A stretch of 64,000 nucleotides of DNA from Streptomyces sp. R41 (GCF_041053055.1 NZ_CP163443.1:5129001-5193000), one strand, 5' to 3'; positions 51,699 to 61,036 are shown, counted from the stretch's first letter. A program made the numbers and translations. The notes: generated by a model not told the origin, from the letters alone.

Positions 51699-52616
51699 AT
51701 GTCCGCAGACCAGGGCAGCTCGAAGGTGCTCACGCTCATGAAGAGCGAGTCCGCGCCCGACGCGCTTCACGATGTCCCGGCCCTTCCGGCCCCCGACGCC
51801 GTCCCGGCCGCTCCGGCCGCCGAAGCCGTCCTCCCGGCCCCCGAGTCCTCGGGCGCCATCGACACCCGCACCCTGTCCCGCTCCCTGTTCCTGCGGCTCG
51901 CCGCACTCGGTGAGGACAGCCCGGAGCGCGCCTACGTCCGGGACACGCTCATCGAGCTCAATCTCCCGCTCGTCCGGTACGCGGCCGCGCGCTTCCGCTC
52001 CCGCAACGAGCCGATGGAGGACATCGTCCAGGTCGGCACGATCGGCCTGATCAAGGCGATCGACCGCTTCGACTGCGAACGCGGCGTGGAGTTCCCGACC
52101 TTCGCGATGCCGACGGTCGTCGGCGAGATCAAGCGGTTCTTCCGCGACACCTCGTGGTCGGTCCGCGTACCGCGCCGCCTCCAGGAGCTGCGGCTGGCCC
52201 TCACCAAGGCCAGCGACGAGCTCTCGCAGAAGCTGGACCGCTCCCCGACGGTCGGCGAACTCGCTGCGGTCCTGGGCGTGTCCGAGGAGGACGTGGTCGA
52301 CGGCCTCGCCGTCGGCAACGCGTACACGGCGTCGTCGCTCGACTCCCCCGCCCCCGAGGACGACGGCGGCGAGGGCTCCCTCGCGGACCGCCTCGGCTAC
52401 GAGGACACGGCCCTGGAGGGCGTCGAGTACCGCGAGTCGCTCAAGCCGCTGCTCGCCAAACTGCCGCCCCGCGAGCGCCGGATCATCATGCTCCGCTTCT
52501 TCGCGAACATGACCCAGTCGCAGATCGGCGAGGAGGTCGGCATCTCGCAGATGCATGTCTCCCGGCTGCTGACCCGCACGCTGGCGCAGCTGCGGGAAGG
52601 GCTCATCTCCGACTGA
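51699..52616 (+). CDS. sigN: RNA polymerase sigma factor, SigB/SigN type
   Basis: This 305-residue paralogue of the preceding sigma factor has region 2 [20 protein letters not shown], region 3 [19 protein letters not shown] and region 4 [19 protein letters not shown]. About 55 Pro/Ala-rich residues precede region 2. ATG 51699 has GGGGGTGG just upstream. Its position directly after SigF corresponds to SigN of S. coelicolor (memory), which acts in aerial growth. No anti-sigma gene is adjacent to either factor. Confidence 0.9.
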   Translation: MSADQGSSKVLTLMKSESAPDALHDVPALPAPDAVPAAPAAEAVLPAPESSGAIDTRTLSRSLFLRLAALGEDSPERAYVRDTLIELNLPLVRYAAARFRSRNEPMEDIVQVGTIGLIKAIDRFDCERGVEFPTFAMPTVVGEIKRFFRDTSWSVRVPRRLQELRLALTKASDELSQKLDRSPTVGELAAVLGVSEEDVVDGLAVGNAYTASSLDSPAPEDDGGEGSLADRLGYEDTALEGVEYRESLKPLLAKLPPRERRIIMLRFFANMTQSQIGEEVGISQMHVSRLLTRTLAQLREGLISD

Positions 52617-52666
52617 CCGTCCCACGCAGGGTTCATAATTGACGGAGCGTCAGCCACACTGGCGCG

Positions 52667-53446
52667 ATGCGTCGAGAGTCGATACGTGGTCGCCGAGGTG
52701 CCCTTGTGGGTGCCTCGGCGGCTGTGCTGTGTCTGGGTGGCGTGCTGGCCGCGTGCGGGAGTGGCGGGGGTGGGGACGGATACGTCGCCGTCGGGGCCGC
52801 CGGCGGTTCGCCCGGGGCGCCGGGGGCGGTGGTGGCCCCCTCGGGAGACGTGTCGCTGATGCCGCTGGAGGGCGGGGGCGACGCTGCTGCCGGCTCCAAG
52901 GGGGCGGGGACTTCGGGGAGTTCGGGCCCGGCTTCGGATCCCGGCTCAGGCTCGACCTCCGACTCGACTTCCGGAGAGACGGCTTCGGGATCCGGTGATC
53001 CGGCCGACGGGAGTGGTACGTCGACGCCCTCGTCCGGTGGCGGCAACTCCGGGCGTACGAGCGGAGGTTCTGACGGTGGTTCGGGGCACGCGTCCGCGTC
53101 GCCGGCTCCGACGGCACCCGGGTCCACGGCGAGCCCCCGGCCCGCCGTGCTCAGCGTGGGCGCCCCCGCGCGCGCGGCCACCGATCAGCGGTGGTGCGAG
53201 AAGGTGACCGTCTCCTTCCGCAACACCGGTGGTACGGCGGTGCGTTCGGGCACGGTGACCTTCGGGACGCACATCATCGGGGCGCTCGGGATCGACTGGG
53301 CGACGATCGAGTCCACCGAGGACCTTCCCGCGCCGATCGCCGCCGGCGCGAAGAAGGACAAGACCTGGACGGTGTGCGTCGACGCGTGGCGCGTGCCACT
53401 GGGCATGCACATCGAGACGCGGGACGTGTCCGTCCAGTGGAAGTAG
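52667..53446 (+). CDS. Lipoprotein with disordered linker and C-terminal beta domain
   Basis: The 259-residue protein has a basic start, a hydrophobic core and lipobox GVLAACGS (Cys at about 30). A Gly/Ser/Asp linker of about 125 residues follows. A folded domain from about residue 160 holds two cysteines (WCEKV and WTVCVDAW), probably a disulphide. The C-terminal domain (VTVSFRNTGGTAVRSGTVTF) looks like a fibronectin/CBM-type beta sandwich. The function is unknown. It follows sigN by 50 bp and may be in its regulon. Confidence 0.85.
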   Translation: MRRESIRGRRGALVGASAAVLCLGGVLAACGSGGGGDGYVAVGAAGGSPGAPGAVVAPSGDVSLMPLEGGGDAAAGSKGAGTSGSSGPASDPGSGSTSDSTSGETASGSGDPADGSGTSTPSSGGGNSGRTSGGSDGGSGHASASPAPTAPGSTASPRPAVLSVGAPARAATDQRWCEKVTVSFRNTGGTAVRSGTVTFGTHIIGALGIDWATIESTEDLPAPIAAGAKKDKTWTVCVDAWRVPLGMHIETRDVSVQWK

Positions 53447-53491
53447 GGCTTCGCCCCACGCCCGTAGCCGTAAGGTTTCGCCCCGCCGGTG

Positions 53492-53689
53492 CTACTTGAG
53501 CGCGAGCCAAGCCACCGCGGCCACGACCACCACGGCGACGACGAAGCCGACGATCAGACCGATACGGGGCCCCGCCGGGGCGGCCGCCTGCTGCTGTCGG
53601 CCCTGGGGGGCCTCGTCCACGAACGCACGGAACATCTGGGTGCTACCCGCGGGGTCGTAGTTGCCCTCGGGGCCCTGGGTGTTTGCCAT
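53492..53689 (-). CDS. Small tail-anchored membrane protein
   Basis: The 65-residue protein opens MANTQGPEGNYDPAGSTQMF and ends in one span (IGLIVGFVVAVVVVAAVAWLAL) followed by K, a tail-anchor layout. ATG 53689 is the natural start. It is conserved at this position in streptomycetes (memory) with no known role. It converges with the lipoprotein gene. Confidence 0.78.
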   Translation of the reverse strand: MANTQGPEGNYDPAGSTQMFRAFVDEAPQGRQQQAAAPAGPRIGLIVGFVVAVVVVAAVAWLALK

Positions 53690-53866
53690 GGAGCAGGACA
53701 CTAGCGAATGCGCCGGGGCTGCCCAAGTGCGGGGCCCACGGGGACTCGGTGATCCCGGCCATGGCTTCCCAGCGATCTCCCAGCCAGGCCACCCCTCCCA
53801 CCTGCAAGTTTACGTTTGCCAATACTTGCCTTTGCCAAGTTTTTAGCCCTTCACACCCTTTTTAGT

Positions 53867-53908
53867 TTGCCTGCGGCAACCAACTTATTTATGGTTGCCC
53901 TAAGCAAC
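53867..53908. promoter_or_regulatory. MarR operator pair: TTGCC-3-GGCAA and GTTGC-5-GCAAC
   Basis: Two inverted repeats lie 17-58 bp upstream of the marR start, within an unusually AT-rich stretch. Three more TTGCC half-sites occur at 53815-53838. The arrangement fits an autoregulated MarR repressor with several dimer sites. Confidence 0.65.
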
Positions 53909-53924
53909 GAATACGGGAGGTGCG

Positions 53925-54428
53925 ATGGCCGAGCAGGCGCAGTACGAGGAATTGGCTCGTCAGCTCAGCGCCATCGGTGCCGTGAAGAGGGGCATGGGGC
54001 GGATCCTGCCGCCAGACTGCCCCGGGGGCTCCGCCGCCGTGCTGACACTGCTGGGCCGGTACGGCGAGATGCGGATGAGCAGGCTCGCGGAGCTGCTCTC
54101 CGTGGACATGTCCGTGACCAGCCGCCATGTCGCGCACGTCGCGGACCGGGGCTGGATCGAACGGTCCCCCGACCCGGCCGACAAGCGCTCACGCATCCTG
54201 CGTCTCACCGCCGCGGGCCAGGAGCAGCTCGACGAGCTCTCCCGGCGCACGTCGCGGCTCCTCGCCGACCGGCTGAGCGACTGGTCCGACCACGAGGTCG
54301 GGCTGCTCATCGCACTCATGGACCGGCTGCGCGAGAGCTTCGGCGACTGCCGTGCCACACCGCGACCGCCCCACCCGCACCCGTATGCGGCAGCGCAACC
54401 CGAACCGACCACCCGTACACCCGCGTAA
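53925..54428 (+). CDS. MarR-family regulator
   Basis: The 167-residue winged-helix regulator has recognition helix SVDMSVTSRHVAHVADRG, wing ERSPDPADKRSRILRLTAAG and a dimer-forming C-terminal helix. The last 25 residues are Pro/His-rich and dispensable-looking. ATG 53925 has GGGAGG 4 bases before it. It probably represses itself and the exporter 21 bp downstream through the operators at 53867-53908. Confidence 0.92.
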   Translation: MAEQAQYEELARQLSAIGAVKRGMGRILPPDCPGGSAAVLTLLGRYGEMRMSRLAELLSVDMSVTSRHVAHVADRGWIERSPDPADKRSRILRLTAAGQEQLDELSRRTSRLLADRLSDWSDHEVGLLIALMDRLRESFGDCRATPRPPHPHPYAAAQPEPTTRTPA

Positions 54429-54449
54429 GCACGTAAGAAAAGGAAGCCC

Positions 54450-56963
54450 ATGCCAACGACCACACCAGCCGGTGTGCGGGGCTCTCACGCCAAGCACGGA
54501 GGCGCCGCCGACGGCGCTCCGATGACGCACCGGCAGATCATGGAGGCGCTCTCCGGGCTGCTGCTCGGCATGTTCGTCGCGATCCTGTCGTCGACGATCG
54601 TCACCAACGCACTCCCCGAGATCATCGGCGACCTGGGCGGCGGCCAGTCCGCCTACACCTGGGTCGTCACGGCCTCGCTGCTGGCCATGACCGCGACCAC
54701 GCCCCTGTGGGGCAAGCTCTCCGACCTGTACAGCAAGAAGGCGCTCGTACAGATAGCCCTCGTCGTCTACGTGCTGGGATCGGCCGCCGCCGGTCTGTCC
54801 CAGAACCCCGGAATGCTCATCGCATGCCGTGTGGTCCAGGGCATCGGCGTCGGCGGTCTGTCCGCCCTCGCGCAGATCGTGATGGCCGCGATGATCTCCC
54901 CGCGTGAGCGCGGGCGCTACTCCGGCTACCTTGGCGCGACCTTCGCCGTCGCGACCGTCGGCGGTCCGCTGCTCGGCGGTGTCATCACCGACACCTCGTG
55001 GCTCGGCTGGCGCTGGTGCTTCTACGTCGGTGTGCCGTTCGCGATCATCGCGCTGATCGTGCTGCAGAAGACCCTGCACCTGCCCGTCGTGAAGCGGGAC
55101 GTGAAGGTCGACTGGGGCGGCGCGTTCTTCATCTCCGCCGCGGTCTCGCTGCTGCTCCTGTGGGTCACCTTCGCCGGTGACAAGTACGACTGGATCTCGT
55201 GGCAGACGTACGCGATGGTCGGCGGCGCGGTCGTCCTCGGGCTGCTGTTCATCCTGGTCGAGTCCAAGGCGAGCGAGCCGATCATCCCGCTGCGGCTGTT
55301 CCGCAACCGCACCATCACCCTCTCCTCCCTCGCGTCGCTCTTCGTGGGTGTCGCGATGTTCACCGGCACGGTCTTCTTCAGCCAGTACTTCCAGCTGGCC
55401 CGCGACAAGTCCCCGACGATGTCGGGCGTCATGACCATCCCGATGATCGGTGGCCTGTTCATCTCCTCCACGGTCTCCGGGCAGATCATCACCAAGACCG
55501 GACGGTGGAAGTACTGGCTGGTCTCCGGTGGCTTCCTGATCACCGCGGGCCTGGGCCTGCTCGGCACGATCCGCTACGACACGGCCTACTGGCACATCGC
55601 GATCTTCATGGCGCTGCTGGGTCTCGGCGTCGGCATGATGATGCAGAACCTGGTGCTGTCCACGCAGAACCAGGTGGCCCCGGCCGACCTCGGCGCGGCC
55701 AGCTCCACCGTGACGTTCTTCCGTTCCCTCGGCGGTGCGATCGGCGTCTCCGCGCTCGGCGCGGTCATGGCCAACCGGATCACCGACTACGTCAAGGACG
55801 GTCTGGCCGATCTCGGCCCCAAGTACGCCAAGTTGGCGTCCGGTTCCAGCTCCGGCATCCCGGACATGGACAAGCTGCCCAAGCCGCTGCGCACCGTGAT
55901 GGAGAGCGCGTACGGCCACGGCATCGCGGACGTCTTCCTGATCGCCGCCGGCATGGCACTGATCGCCTTCCTCATCGTGCTGTTCATCAAGGAGGTCCCG
56001 CTGCGCACCTCGGGCGCGCTGGCCCAGGCCGCGGAGGCCAAGGCGGAGGCCGCGGCTCCGGCCGTCGCCGAGACCCCGGCCGCCGTCGAGGAGAAGGTCC
56101 CGAGCTGGGCCGTCGCCGTGACCGAGCCCGGTCCCCAGGGAACGCAGCCGCTGGCGGCAGTCGCCACGGCGACGAAGGAGAGCGTCCCGATGCCCTCGTC
56201 CGGCGGAATCCCGGTACGCGGCTACGTCCGCGGCGCCGAGAGCGCGCCCGTGCCGCAGGCCGCGGTCACGCTGATCTCGCTCGCGGGACGGCAGCTGGGC
56301 CGCTCGGTCGCGCAGGCCGACGGTTCCTACGCGCTGGACGCGCCCGGCGTCGGGTCGTACGTCCTGATCGCCTCCGCCGACGGCTTCCAGCCGCAGGCCT
56401 CGACGGTCGTCGTGAACGACGAGCCGGTCGCGTACGACATCCTGCTGAGCGGCACGAGCGGGCTGAGCGGTGTCGTCCGGGCCGCCGGGACCGGCATCCC
56501 GGTCAAGGACGCCATGGTCATCGTGACCGATGTACGCGGCGATGTGCTGGCCACCGGAACCACCGGTGAGCAGGGCGAGTTCACCTTCGCCGAGCTGGTG
56601 CCGGGGGTCATGACGGTCGCGGTGAACGCCGCGGGTCACCGGCCGCGGGCCCTGCCCGTCGAGGTCGGCGGCGCCGGAGTCACCCGCGTCGAGGTCGAAC
56701 TCGACTCGGGCGCCCAGCTCCAGGGTGTCGTACGGGCACCGCACGGCCCCCTCGCGGACGCCCGCGTGACGCTGGTGGACGCGGCGGGCAACGTGATCGG
56801 CACGGCCAGGACCGGCACGGACGGGGCGTACGCCTTCACCGACCTGGACACCGGCGAGTACACGGTCATCGCGACGGGCTACGCGCCGGTGGCGACGGCC
56901 CTGACCGTGGGCGCTCGCGGAGTCGACGACCACGACATCGAACTCGCCCACCCCGGCGAGTAG
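54450..56963 (+). CDS. MFS drug exporter (DHA2, 14 spans) fused to three carboxypeptidase-regulatory-like domains
   Basis: Residues about 30-520 are an EmrB/QacA-type exporter: motif in LWGKLSDLYSKK, motif C-like GATFAVATVGGPLLGG, and many spans. After an Ala/Glu linker (520-580) come three beta-sandwich repeats (about 585-665, 668-745, 750-835). Each has the pattern GxVRxxxxxPVxxAxVxLxxxxG and ends in xGSYALxxxxxGxYxLxAxxxGF. These domains are normally extracellular, but here they follow the last span and may lie in the cytoplasm. Typical DHA2 proteins lack them. It is in a MarR-controlled operon. Confidence 0.9.
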   Translation: MPTTTPAGVRGSHAKHGGAADGAPMTHRQIMEALSGLLLGMFVAILSSTIVTNALPEIIGDLGGGQSAYTWVVTASLLAMTATTPLWGKLSDLYSKKALVQIALVVYVLGSAAAGLSQNPGMLIACRVVQGIGVGGLSALAQIVMAAMISPRERGRYSGYLGATFAVATVGGPLLGGVITDTSWLGWRWCFYVGVPFAIIALIVLQKTLHLPVVKRDVKVDWGGAFFISAAVSLLLLWVTFAGDKYDWISWQTYAMVGGAVVLGLLFILVESKASEPIIPLRLFRNRTITLSSLASLFVGVAMFTGTVFFSQYFQLARDKSPTMSGVMTIPMIGGLFISSTVSGQIITKTGRWKYWLVSGGFLITAGLGLLGTIRYDTAYWHIAIFMALLGLGVGMMMQNLVLSTQNQVAPADLGAASSTVTFFRSLGGAIGVSALGAVMANRITDYVKDGLADLGPKYAKLASGSSSGIPDMDKLPKPLRTVMESAYGHGIADVFLIAAGMALIAFLIVLFIKEVPLRTSGALAQAAEAKAEAAAPAVAETPAAVEEKVPSWAVAVTEPGPQGTQPLAAVATATKESVPMPSSGGIPVRGYVRGAESAPVPQAAVTLISLAGRQLGRSVAQADGSYALDAPGVGSYVLIASADGFQPQASTVVVNDEPVAYDILLSGTSGLSGVVRAAGTGIPVKDAMVIVTDVRGDVLATGTTGEQGEFTFAELVPGVMTVAVNAAGHRPRALPVEVGGAGVTRVEVELDSGAQLQGVVRAPHGPLADARVTLVDAAGNVIGTARTGTDGAYAFTDLDTGEYTVIATGYAPVATALTVGARGVDDHDIELAHPGE

Positions 56964-56971
56964 TTCGAGCC

Positions 56972-57023
56972 CCGGCCCGTGGGACGCGCGCACTCTGAGC
57001 GGAGGTGCGCCCCCACGGGCCGG
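56972..57023 (+). terminator. Large hairpin between exporter and YceI gene
   Basis: Perfect 12-bp arms CCGGCCCGTGGG / CCCACGGGCCGG enclose a secondary GCGCAC / GTGCGC pair and are followed by TTTCATT. It may end the exporter transcript or lower expression of the YceI gene. Confidence 0.7.
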
Positions 57024-57067
57024 TTTCATTGCGACCAATTTTTCATGCATTGCAGGGAGAAAACGGG

Positions 57068-57889
57068 ATGGGACTGACCGCACGCATCCGCACGCGGGAC
57101 GGGTGGGCCGTGTCGCACGCGGTCGTCACGGTGACCGACATGACCGGTACGCAGGTGGTGCGCGCCGAGGCGGACAGCGAAGGAGCCGTGCACGACACGA
57201 CCGCCCTCGCGCCCGGCGCGTACACCGTGATCGTCACCGCGGTCGGGTACGCCCCCGCCGCGTCCAGCGCGATCGTCACCGCGAGCGGCCGCGCCGAGAT
57301 CGGCAATGTGACCCTCGCCCGCCAGGGCGGCACCGAGCTTCCGCCGCCCGGCCCCTGGACCATCGACCCGGCGCACTCCTCCGTGGGCGCGGTGGCCCAG
57401 CACCTGGGCATCTCCAGCGTGCACGGCCGCTTCACGGACTTCGCGGGCTCGATCGAGATCGCCCCGGACGAGGCGTCCAAGTCCCGCGTGGCGGCGGTGA
57501 TCCAGGCCGCCTCCATCGACACCGGCAACGGGATGCGCGACGGGCACCTGAAGTCCCCGGACTTCCTGGACGTGGAGACGTACCCGCAGATCACCTACCG
57601 CTCGACGGGCCTGACCCCGGCCGGTTCCGACCGCTGGACGGTCCACGGCGAGCTGACCATGCACGGGGTGGTGCGGCCGGTCGACCTGGATCTTGCCTAC
57701 CTCGGCACCGGCGCCGACCCCTGGGGCGGCACTCGCGCCGCGTTCCGCGCGACCGCCGAACTCCACCGCGAGGACTTCGCCATGAACTACAACCAGGTGG
57801 TCCAGGCGGGCATCGCGGCCATCGGTACGACGCTGAAGGTGGAGCTGGACATTCAGGCGGTGCAGGGGGAGTCGTTGCCGACGGCGTAG
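57068..57889 (+). CDS. YceI-family protein with N-terminal carboxypeptidase-regulatory-like domain
   Basis: Residues 1-85 are one beta-sandwich repeat (AVSHAVVTVTDMTGTQV, GAYTVIVTAVGYAPAA), like those on the preceding exporter. Residues 95-270 are a YceI lipocalin-like barrel: WTIDPAHSSVGAVAQHLGISSVHGRF, GHLKSPDFLDVETYPQITY, LTMHGVVRPVDLDL. YceI proteins bind isoprenoid lipids. There is no signal peptide, whereas many YceI proteins are periplasmic. ATG 57068 has GGGAG 9 bases upstream. The shared domain suggests the two proteins interact. Confidence 0.88.
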   Translation: MGLTARIRTRDGWAVSHAVVTVTDMTGTQVVRAEADSEGAVHDTTALAPGAYTVIVTAVGYAPAASSAIVTASGRAEIGNVTLARQGGTELPPPGPWTIDPAHSSVGAVAQHLGISSVHGRFTDFAGSIEIAPDEASKSRVAAVIQAASIDTGNGMRDGHLKSPDFLDVETYPQITYRSTGLTPAGSDRWTVHGELTMHGVVRPVDLDLAYLGTGADPWGGTRAAFRATAELHREDFAMNYNQVVQAGIAAIGTTLKVELDIQAVQGESLPTA

Positions 57890-57944
57890 GCGTAGGCACG
57901 GCAGGGTCAGTCGGGGCGGGCCGCCGTGCCCCTAGGCTGCACCC

Positions 57945-58415
57945 ATGGCACCGAATATCGCGACGAACACCTCCGTATCCCGCGACGATCTGCTGGACTT
58001 CGTACGCCCCCGGCACCGCGCCATCCTCCTCACCCGCCGTGCCGACGGCAGCCCCCAGGGCTCGCCCCTGACCTGCGGAGTCGACGACTCGGGGCGCATC
58101 GTGGTCTCGACCTATCCCGAGCGCGCCAAGACCCGCAACGCCAAGCGGGACGAGCGTGTCAGCCTGATCGTGCTGAGCGACGAGTGGAACGGTCCCTGGG
58201 TCCAGATCGACGGTACGGCGGAGGTCATCGACTCCCCCGACTCGGTCGAGCCGCTCGTCGAGTACTACCGCAACATCGCGGGCGAGCATCCGGACTGGGA
58301 CGAGTACCGCGAGGCGATGCTCAAGCAGGGCAAGTCGATCATCCGGGTCACACCGGAGCGGTGGGGCCCGGTGGCAACCGGGGGCTTCCCGGCCCGGCTC
58401 GCTCCGCAGGAGTAG
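57945..58415 (+). CDS. F420-dependent PPOX-class oxidoreductase
   Basis: The 156-residue split-barrel protein has RHRAILLTRRADGSPQGSPL, VSTYPERAKTRNAKRDERVSL and WVQIDGTAEVID. These are typical of the actinobacterial TIGR03618-like group that binds F420 or FMN. The substrate is unknown. It starts at ATG 57945, 55 bp after the YceI gene, and may be in the same transcript. Confidence 0.88.
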   Translation: MAPNIATNTSVSRDDLLDFVRPRHRAILLTRRADGSPQGSPLTCGVDDSGRIVVSTYPERAKTRNAKRDERVSLIVLSDEWNGPWVQIDGTAEVIDSPDSVEPLVEYYRNIAGEHPDWDEYREAMLKQGKSIIRVTPERWGPVATGGFPARLAPQE

Positions 58416-58453
58416 GCGGTCGCCTCGCGGCTGCGGGCCGGTGGGGGCTTGTC

Positions 58454-58495
58454 GCGCAGTTCCCCGCGCCCCTTCAGGGGCGCGGGGAACTGCGC
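58454..58495. repeat. Perfect 20-bp inverted repeat, dispersed element
   Basis: GCGCAGTTCCCCGCGCCCCT and its exact complement are separated by 2 bases. One arm, GGGGCGCGGGGAACTGCGC, also occurs at 41951-41968. It can act as a bidirectional terminator between the convergent oxidoreductase and TetR genes, and it is a repeat common in Streptomyces (general knowledge). Confidence 0.85.
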
Positions 58496-58504
58496 AGTCT
58501 TTTA

Positions 58505-58562
58505 GGGGGGTCTGGGGGCGCAGCCCCCAGAAACGGGACGGGCAGGGGCGGAGGGGGCGAGA
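58505..58562. repeat. Dispersed intergenic repeat, copy B
   Basis: The hairpin CTGGGGGC / GCCCCCAG is followed by AAACGGGACGGGCAGGGGCG and GAGGGGGCGAGAAA. It matches copy A (10178-10246) and the units of the tandem block at 42015-42440. Confidence 0.75.
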
Positions 58563-58571
58563 AACCGCTCC

Positions 58572-59345
58572 TCAGCCGCGCTCCACCATCGTCTCGATCC
58601 CCGCGATCAGCATCTCCAGGGCGAAGCCGAAGTCGCGCTCGCGCATCTCCTCGACGGTGTCGCCGCCCCGCGCCGCCATCAGATCCGCCGCGCTCTCAAG
58701 ATTCGCGGCGAACTGCGGCTGCTCGCTGATCGTGCTCATCGCCTGGCGGAAGTACTCGTCCTGGGACATGCCCGCGGAGGCACACCGCTGCACGAAGTGC
58801 CCCTCGATCGTGCCGAAGCCGTACACGAACTGGAAGACGGCGGAGAGCGCGCCCATCTGGCCGTGCGGCGGCAGCCCCGTGTTGCGGACCACCTGCTGCA
58901 CGCGGAGCGAGAAGGCCATGGAGTGCGGGCCGATGTTGAGAAAGTTGCCGATGAGCGGTGACACCCAGGGGTGGCGCACCAGCAGCGCCCGGTAGCCGAC
59001 TGCCAGGGAGCGCAGTTGGTCGCGCCAGTCCTCGCCGGACTCCGGGTCCGGCAGCTCCAGTTCGCCGAAGACCGCGTCGAGGGCCAGCTCGAGCAGGTCG
59101 TCCTTGGTGTCGACGTACCAGTACACGGACATCGCGGTGACGTTCAGTTCGGCGGCCAGCCGGCGCATGGAGAACTTCGCCAGCCCCTCCGCGTCCAGCA
59201 GCCGCACCGTGACCTCGGTGATCCGCTCCCGGTCGAGCCCCGACGGCTGGCCGCCACCACGGGCCGCACCGCCCCGGGGGGCCTTGCCCTCCAGCCAGAC
59301 ACTGGTCCGCGCCGGACGCTTGGCCCGGTCGGCTGCCCTCACCAT
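58572..59345 (-). CDS. TetR-family regulator
   Basis: The 257-residue repressor has a helix-turn-helix (TVRLLDAEGLAKFSMRRLAA, then ELNVTAMSVYWYVDTKDDLLELALD) after a basic 45-residue tail. Its ligand domain is of the TetR_C type. ATG 59345 has GGAAGG about 7 bases upstream; the frame extends further without support. It lies 79 bp downstream of the broken exporter gene and probably acted on the operator at 61037-61074. Confidence 0.9.
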   Translation of the reverse strand: MVRAADRAKRPARTSVWLEGKAPRGGAARGGGQPSGLDRERITEVTVRLLDAEGLAKFSMRRLAAELNVTAMSVYWYVDTKDDLLELALDAVFGELELPDPESGEDWRDQLRSLAVGYRALLVRHPWVSPLIGNFLNIGPHSMAFSLRVQQVVRNTGLPPHGQMGALSAVFQFVYGFGTIEGHFVQRCASAGMSQDEYFRQAMSTISEQPQFAANLESAADLMAARGGDTVEEMRERDFGFALEMLIAGIETMVERG

Positions 59346-60687
59346 GGCGCACCTTCCTCGGAATTCGGACTGCGGGGCGGGCCGGAATTCCCCGGTCCGC
59401 CTCCCTGATGATGCTAAGCGGGCGCTACACGGAAACCGCCATCGCGGAGTCTGCCCTCTCCGCCCGCCGCAGCAACGCCGCCGCGACCAGTCCACCGAGA
59501 AGCACCGCCACCGCACCCACCAACTGGCTGGTCTCCAGGCCCGACGAGAACGCGTCCGTGATCCGTCCCCGCTCCTCGTCCGAGCCCGCCGAGGCGAGCG
59601 CCGCGGGAAGCGAGCTCGCCGCCATCGGAATCAGCGCCGCGAACCGGGAGTTGGGGACCGCGCCGAGGACCGCCACGCCCAGCCCGTTGCCGAACTCGGC
59701 GAGCGTGCCGTTGATGCCCGCGCCGACGCCCGCCTTCTCCCGCGCTATCGCGCTCATGATGGCGTGCGCCATGGCGAGGTTGGCCACGGCACACCCCGCG
59801 CCGATCAGCAGCAGCCCGAGCAGCGTGCCGGCGTACCCGTGCGCGGCGAGCGTCGCGATCGACACAAGGCCGGCAGACATCAACACCATCCCCAGCGCGA
59901 TCGACACCGGCGTCCCCAGTCTCGCCGTCCACTTCGCCGACAGGCCGGAGAAGTTCAGCGCCACGACCGACAGCGCGAGCGGCGCCGTACGCAGTCCGGC
60001 CTCCAACGGGCCGTACCCCAGCACGAATTGGAGGTGCTGGGTGAGGAGGAAGAGTGCGCCGCCCATCCCGAAGGTGATGAGCACCGCGCCCGCGACCGCG
60101 CCCGTGAAACGCCGGTCCCGGAAGAAGTGCAGGTCGAGCATCGGGTACGGAATCCGGCTCTCCCAGTAGGCGAACGCGGCCAGCACCACCAGCGCGACCG
60201 CCGCCGTGAGCAGGACCCGTCCCGACGTCCACCCGTGCTCGGGGCCCGAGATGATCGCGTACACGAGCGCGGTCATACCGATCGTGGAGAGCAGCGCGCC
60301 GAGGAGATCCGGACGGTCACTTCGCGGATTTTTCGACTCCGGTACGAGGGCCACGACCGCGCCCAGTCCCAGCGCCGCCACCGGCAGATTGACCAGGAAG
60401 ATCGCGCCCCACCAGAAGTGGTTCAGCATGAAGCCGCCGAGCAGCGGACCGGCCGCGAACCCGAGCGCGTTCACGGCGCTCCAGATACCGATCGCCTTCG
60501 GGTGCTCGTCGGGCGTGAAGATCTGCATCGCGACGGCGAGGGTCGTGGTGAGCAGCAGCGCACCGCCCACCCCCATGCCCGCCCGCGCGGCGATCAACTG
60601 CCCAGTGGAGTCGGCGAGTCCGGCGACCAGCGATCCGAGCCCGAAGAGCACGAGTCCCGCGATCAGCATTTTCTTGCGGCCGATGAG

Positions 60688-60718
60688 GGTCCCCCCGAGC
60701 CCTTCAGGCGTGGGGGAG
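60688..60718. mobile_element. 31-bp palindromic insertion in the exporter gene
   Basis: Minus strand: CTCCCCCACGCCTGAAGGGC followed by TCGGGGGGACC. TCCCCC and GGGGGGA, with inner CC-TGAA-GG, make an imperfect hairpin. Removing 31 bp restores the reading frame and the conserved loop. It resembles short palindromic repeats that are frequent in Streptomyces genomes (from memory). Confidence 0.65.
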
Positions 60719-60865
60719 GTCGGCCGCGCTGCCCGCCGTCAGCAGCAGCCCCGACTGCACCAGCGAGTACGCGTTGATCATCCACTGGACATCCGAGGTG
60801 GCCGCGCCCAGCTCCCGGGTGAGGGAGGGGATCGCGACGTTCAGAACGGTGTTGTCGAGCAGCAC

Positions 60866-61015
60866 GGTGAGCTGCGCCAGACAGATGACGCCGAGGATCA
60901 GCCAGCGCTGGGGGTGTCCTTGGGGAGCTTGGGGAGCTTGGGTGAGCTGCGCCAGACAGATGACGCCGAGGATCAGCCAGCGCTGGGGGTGTCCTTGGGG
61001 AGCTTGGGGAGCTTG
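60866..61015. repeat. 75-bp perfect tandem duplication in the exporter gene
   Basis: Units 60866-60940 and 60941-61015 are identical. Each encodes QAPQAPQGHPQRWLILGVIC plus LAQLT, so the first membrane segment is present twice. The duplication is in frame. Within each unit GCTCCCCAA is itself repeated, a likely seed for slippage. Confidence 0.95.
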
Positions 61016-61036
61016 AGGGGTCGACATGCTTGGCAT

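Larger units (their letters stand above)
59425..61036 (-). pseudogene. MFS drug exporter (DHA2), frameshifted by a 31-bp insertion
   Basis: The N-terminal part (61036-60704) reads MPSMSTPQAPQAPQ, first span, then TAGSAADLPHA and a stop. The C-terminal part (60681-59425) continues in another frame with GRKKMLIAGLVLFGLGSLVAG and 12 more spans. Between them a 31-bp near-palindrome (60688-60718) splits the loop motif that should read SAAD-L-I-GRKK. A 75-bp tandem duplication also repeats the first span. Full-length protein cannot be made, although the C-terminal part could start at ATG 60669. The start could be ATG 61036 or 61027. Confidence 0.85.

Noticed and set aside
54189..57083. 964-codon open frame on the minus strand opposite the MFS exporter
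   Set aside because: The exporter on the plus strand has convincing membrane spans and motifs. The antisense frame is Asp/Gly/His-rich with no recognisable fold.
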